Shown here: one piece after another, positions 61,812-64,000 of the stretch
Layout: each line of letters starts with the position of its first letter
Position numbering within the stretch: the stretch's first letter is position 1
NCBI GenBank assembly: GCA_964023205.1
Contig: OZ026851.1
Coordinates: 19,723,528-19,787,527 of the forward strand
Reading direction: 5' to 3'
Source of the DNA: Lutraria lutraria
Taxonomy: Eukaryota > Mollusca > Bivalvia > Venerida > Mactridae
Length of the DNA stretch: 64,000 nucleotides
The notes under the pieces: generated by a model
Databases searched by the model: none
What the model saw: the letters and a program-made list of their open reading frames with translations, nothing else
What the model was told of the DNA's origin: nothing
Made by a program: the position numbers and the translations under genes

Positions 61812-63153
61812 TGAACTGGTTCCCGTTCCATGATGCAGTGCACCAAAGGAACAGGTACGGTCTAAAATATCCAGCGTTCTGATTGGTCAACCCGTTTTAG
61901 CTATTTCATTGGTTGCTGTTCATTCGAGAAACATCGGGGATTTCCGTACATCTGATAAATGTACGCAGAGATGTTTGAATACCTCATGGATACCCTTTAT
62001 TCAAAATAAAAAAAATATAGATGCTAGAAGTTACTTTATGAATATTCATTACAGAATAGTCATATAACATATCAAAGATACATATCTTAAAAATATCAGT
62101 TAATGCCTTGATGTATTTTTCATTGTTGTTAAATGATTTTCTTTTTAAAAAATCATATGTAGAAATATATGCATAGATTATCTAATTCGGTCTAATATGT
62201 ATTAATTTCTTTAAAACATATTTTTCTTTATTTACAATTAAAATATATATCTTAAATACGAAATGTATATCAGTATATGTCAAGTGACGTTTTAAGTTTT
62301 TTTTTTGTTACTTCAATTTCTTTTCGTTAACACCTGACTTTAAATTAGGAGTAAGATTATGATCTATGCTGTATATAAGTGCTAAAGAATATATTGACCC
62401 CCTTCGGTGAAATGATCCATAAACTATTTCTCCCTTATAAGGGTCCAGGAAGTGAGACGGTCGTGTTACGTAATATTGCATAACAACTTCTTAATTGGCT
62501 ACTTATCTTGATTTTATCAATGCATCTATTGAAAATGAGACTACTTTGTATATGGTATATAGTGGTCAATTGATTATCAACTATACTGTTTGCATTAATT
62601 AATTTTAAAACACGTAGTCCAGAATCAGATTGGGCACGACTTTTAAATTTATTATTAGCATCGCATATTTATATGAATTTTATAAGAATATAAAATCAGT
62701 TTGTAACACTAAAAAAGTTGCAATTGTGTACGGTGATTAATGATATTTGACAGTTCAACGAATAATAACAAAAATTTAAAAAATCTACATAAGTGGAAAA
62801 AATTCTTCCACACCGACCGTGATCGAGTACTCGATTTTAAAAATATTTCTAAATATATATATATTTTTAAGGATCGGTATTCTATTTCAAATACATTTAA
62901 GTACGCTGTGTGTATTTAAATGCAACTTGATTAAGTGTTACAATGACCAAGATAAGAAAATAACTATCCAGTTGCCTTAGCTGTCTCTATTATTTAAATT
63001 ACGCGCGCAATGTGTATCGATAATGCAAAGTCTCGCGAGATCCCCTGGGCAGAATTCTGCCCGGATTCCAATTGAAATTGACCAATCAGCGTCCTGGAAA
63101 TTTTAGGCCGTACCTGTTGGCTTTGTACACACAAGTCAACGGGAACCAGTTTA
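61812..63153. mobile_element. 1.34-kb non-autonomous element with 9-bp duplication
   Basis: The ends TGAACTGGTTCCCGTT and, reversed, TAAACTGGTTCCCGTT are followed on both sides by related sub-terminal blocks (AACAGGTACGG, CTAAAAT, TCCAG, CTGATTGGTCAA), giving about 95-bp imperfect inverted repeats. GTAAAAGTA flanks it exactly at 61803-61811 and 63154-63162. A 9-bp duplication is typical of Mutator-like elements. The AT-rich interior encodes no transposase. Two very short relatives lie 0.1 and 0.7 kb to the left. Confidence 0.8.
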
Positions 63154-63213
63154 GTAAAAGTAATGACTATTATAATTAATCATTTCATATGTCCTTAAAT
63201 ACAATGCACTCAC

Positions 63214-63279
63214 CGTGTTGTGATGTACCCGAACTTTCACTCTCATTATTACCGGTACACTCAGTATTGTATGTACATG
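63214..63279 (-). CDS. Partial gene downstream of a Myb/SANT-like domain, second visible exon
   Basis: 66-bp exon between the acceptor ATATTTCAG and the donor GTGAGTG. It continues the frame of 63666-63818 (phase 1 in, phase 1 out) with S-C-T-Y-N-T-E-C-T-G-N-N-E-S-E-S-S-G-T-S, a Ser/Asn/Glu-rich linker. The next exon was not found. If the donor is not used, the frame runs on to a TGA at 63185-63187, making this the last exon. The 1.34-kb transposon begins about 60 bp further downstream. Confidence 0.55.
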
Positions 63280-63665
63280 CTGAAATATACATAGAAGAAT
63301 AACAATATATTATGTTTCCAAATGATGATATCAATGCACCAGTCAAAATTTGAATTACAAGATAATTTCATGCAAAAGTAAGCTAGACACAATGTTTTTT
63401 TACAATTCATGCTATTCCTGCCTGTATGCATTTATACTAAGACATTCAATCACAAGTAACTTTTCAAGTCTTGGATTGTCATGCACGCTGAATGATTCAT
63501 TCACTGGGTGCTAACAGAAATGTGAACACTATTGGCTTTATCGTCTTCATTGCAAGTTCAAAATTTTAATAGGCAATATAGTAACTTCTATATGACCTGT
63601 AAATCATCATGGAACTTAAGCTCCACATTAAAGTTCTATGAACATAATTCAAAATGAAAACTTAC
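63280..63665 (-). other. Intron of the Myb/SANT-like gene
   Basis: 386 bp between the GTAAGT donor at 63665 and the TTTCAG acceptor at 63280. No other feature seen. Confidence 0.55.
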
Positions 63666-63818
63666 AGTCTGTATCAACACCAGTTGTTACACCAGACACA
63701 CTTGGTCTTTCTCCTATACATGAGAGCAACGTCTGCTCTGCTGGTGTGCATTGTGGCGCATGTGGACCACCGCCAGTTTTGGCTCTACTAGATTCGGCAT
63801 TATCTAGCTTTGCTTTTG
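63666..63818 (-). CDS. Myb/SANT-like (NAIF1/MSANTD-type) protein, internal exon, partial gene
   Basis: 153-bp exon between the acceptor CTTACCTTTTCAG and the donor GTAAGT, phase 1 at both ends. It encodes K-A-K-L-D...R-A-K-T-G-G-G-P-H-A-P, then T-P-A-E-Q-T-L-L-S-C-I-G, then G-V-D-T-D. A T-G-G-G-P segment followed by T-P-x-E...(L/I)-x-x-(I/L)-G is the usual C-terminal flank of Myb/SANT-like DNA-binding domains in NAIF1/MSANTD-type proteins, which derive from Harbinger-associated DNA-binding proteins. The DNA-binding domain itself would lie beyond the right edge. Function is not known. The plus-strand frame over the same bases is an antisense shadow. Confidence 0.65.
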
Positions 63819-64000
63819 CTGAAAAGGTAAGAGCATAATTATATTCATACGTACAACCAATCACCATGTCATTAAATGCAAATCACACACAAATGATTCA
63901 TCTGACAATCAAGAAAATGGTCATTATATACTGATCGATGTACTGTTATTAATTTTTTACTTCAATAAATTCTGAATGTCATATATGTAGACTTTATCTC
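63819..64000 (-). other. Upstream intron of the Myb/SANT-like gene
   Basis: No exon before the window edge. It contains the POU-like ATGCAAAT near 63876, of unknown relevance. Confidence 0.4.

Noticed and set aside
63638..63838. Plus-strand frame over the Myb/SANT-like exon, also flanked by AG and GT
   Set aside because: The minus strand has the better polypyrimidine tract, a recognisable T-G-G-G-P family motif and a second phase-compatible exon. The plus-strand reading matches nothing I know.

Overview
The window is AT-rich eukaryotic DNA that looks molluscan, most likely bivalve. The evidence is a long-intron metazoan developmental gene, tRNA-derived SINEs whose tails end in AAAC repeats, short elements with TACGCCCG ends of a kind I associate with bivalve genomes, and many miniature DNA transposons. 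I cannot name the species. No bacterial or viral gene organisation is visible.

Genes. The one confidently identified gene is an Sp-family zinc-finger transcription factor of the Sp6-9 (Sp8/Sp9/buttonhead) class on the minus strand. Its large last coding exon is 39498-40700 and carries the Sp motif, the Btd box and three C2H2 fingers. Two short candidate first coding exons, 45412-45438 (9 codons) and 54552-54602 (17 codons), both end in phase 0 at good donors and both join the shared exon in frame. This suggests two promoters about 9 kb apart and predicts proteins of 409 and 417 residues. At the right edge, two minus-strand exons (63666-63818 and 63214-63279) belong to a partial gene resembling the region after the domain in Myb/SANT-like (NAIF1/MSANTD-type) proteins.

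Layout. 1-39 kb is non-coding flank downstream of the Sp gene. It holds SINEs, a run of unrelated minisatellites (unit lengths 38, 17, 35, 27, 40 and 16 bp) and quieter blocks that could hold enhancers. 39.2-54.6 kb is the Sp gene: a hAT-like MITE just after the stop codon, the last exon, a dead LINE fragment, the two first exons, a foldback hairpin at 48.3 kb and a diverged inverted duplication at 49.2-50.95 kb that looks like a copied promoter plus first exon. 55.0-56.4 kb is a 36-bp minisatellite with a 143-bp higher-order period, lying just upstream of the distal promoter. 57-63.2 kb is dense in miniature transposons, including a 1.34-kb element with 9-bp target duplications and two roughly 70-bp relatives made only of its two ends.

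The long open reading frames at 19.1-20.3, 33.1-33.9, 38.0-38.4 and 55.0-56.4 kb come from stop-poor tandem repeats and are not called as genes.
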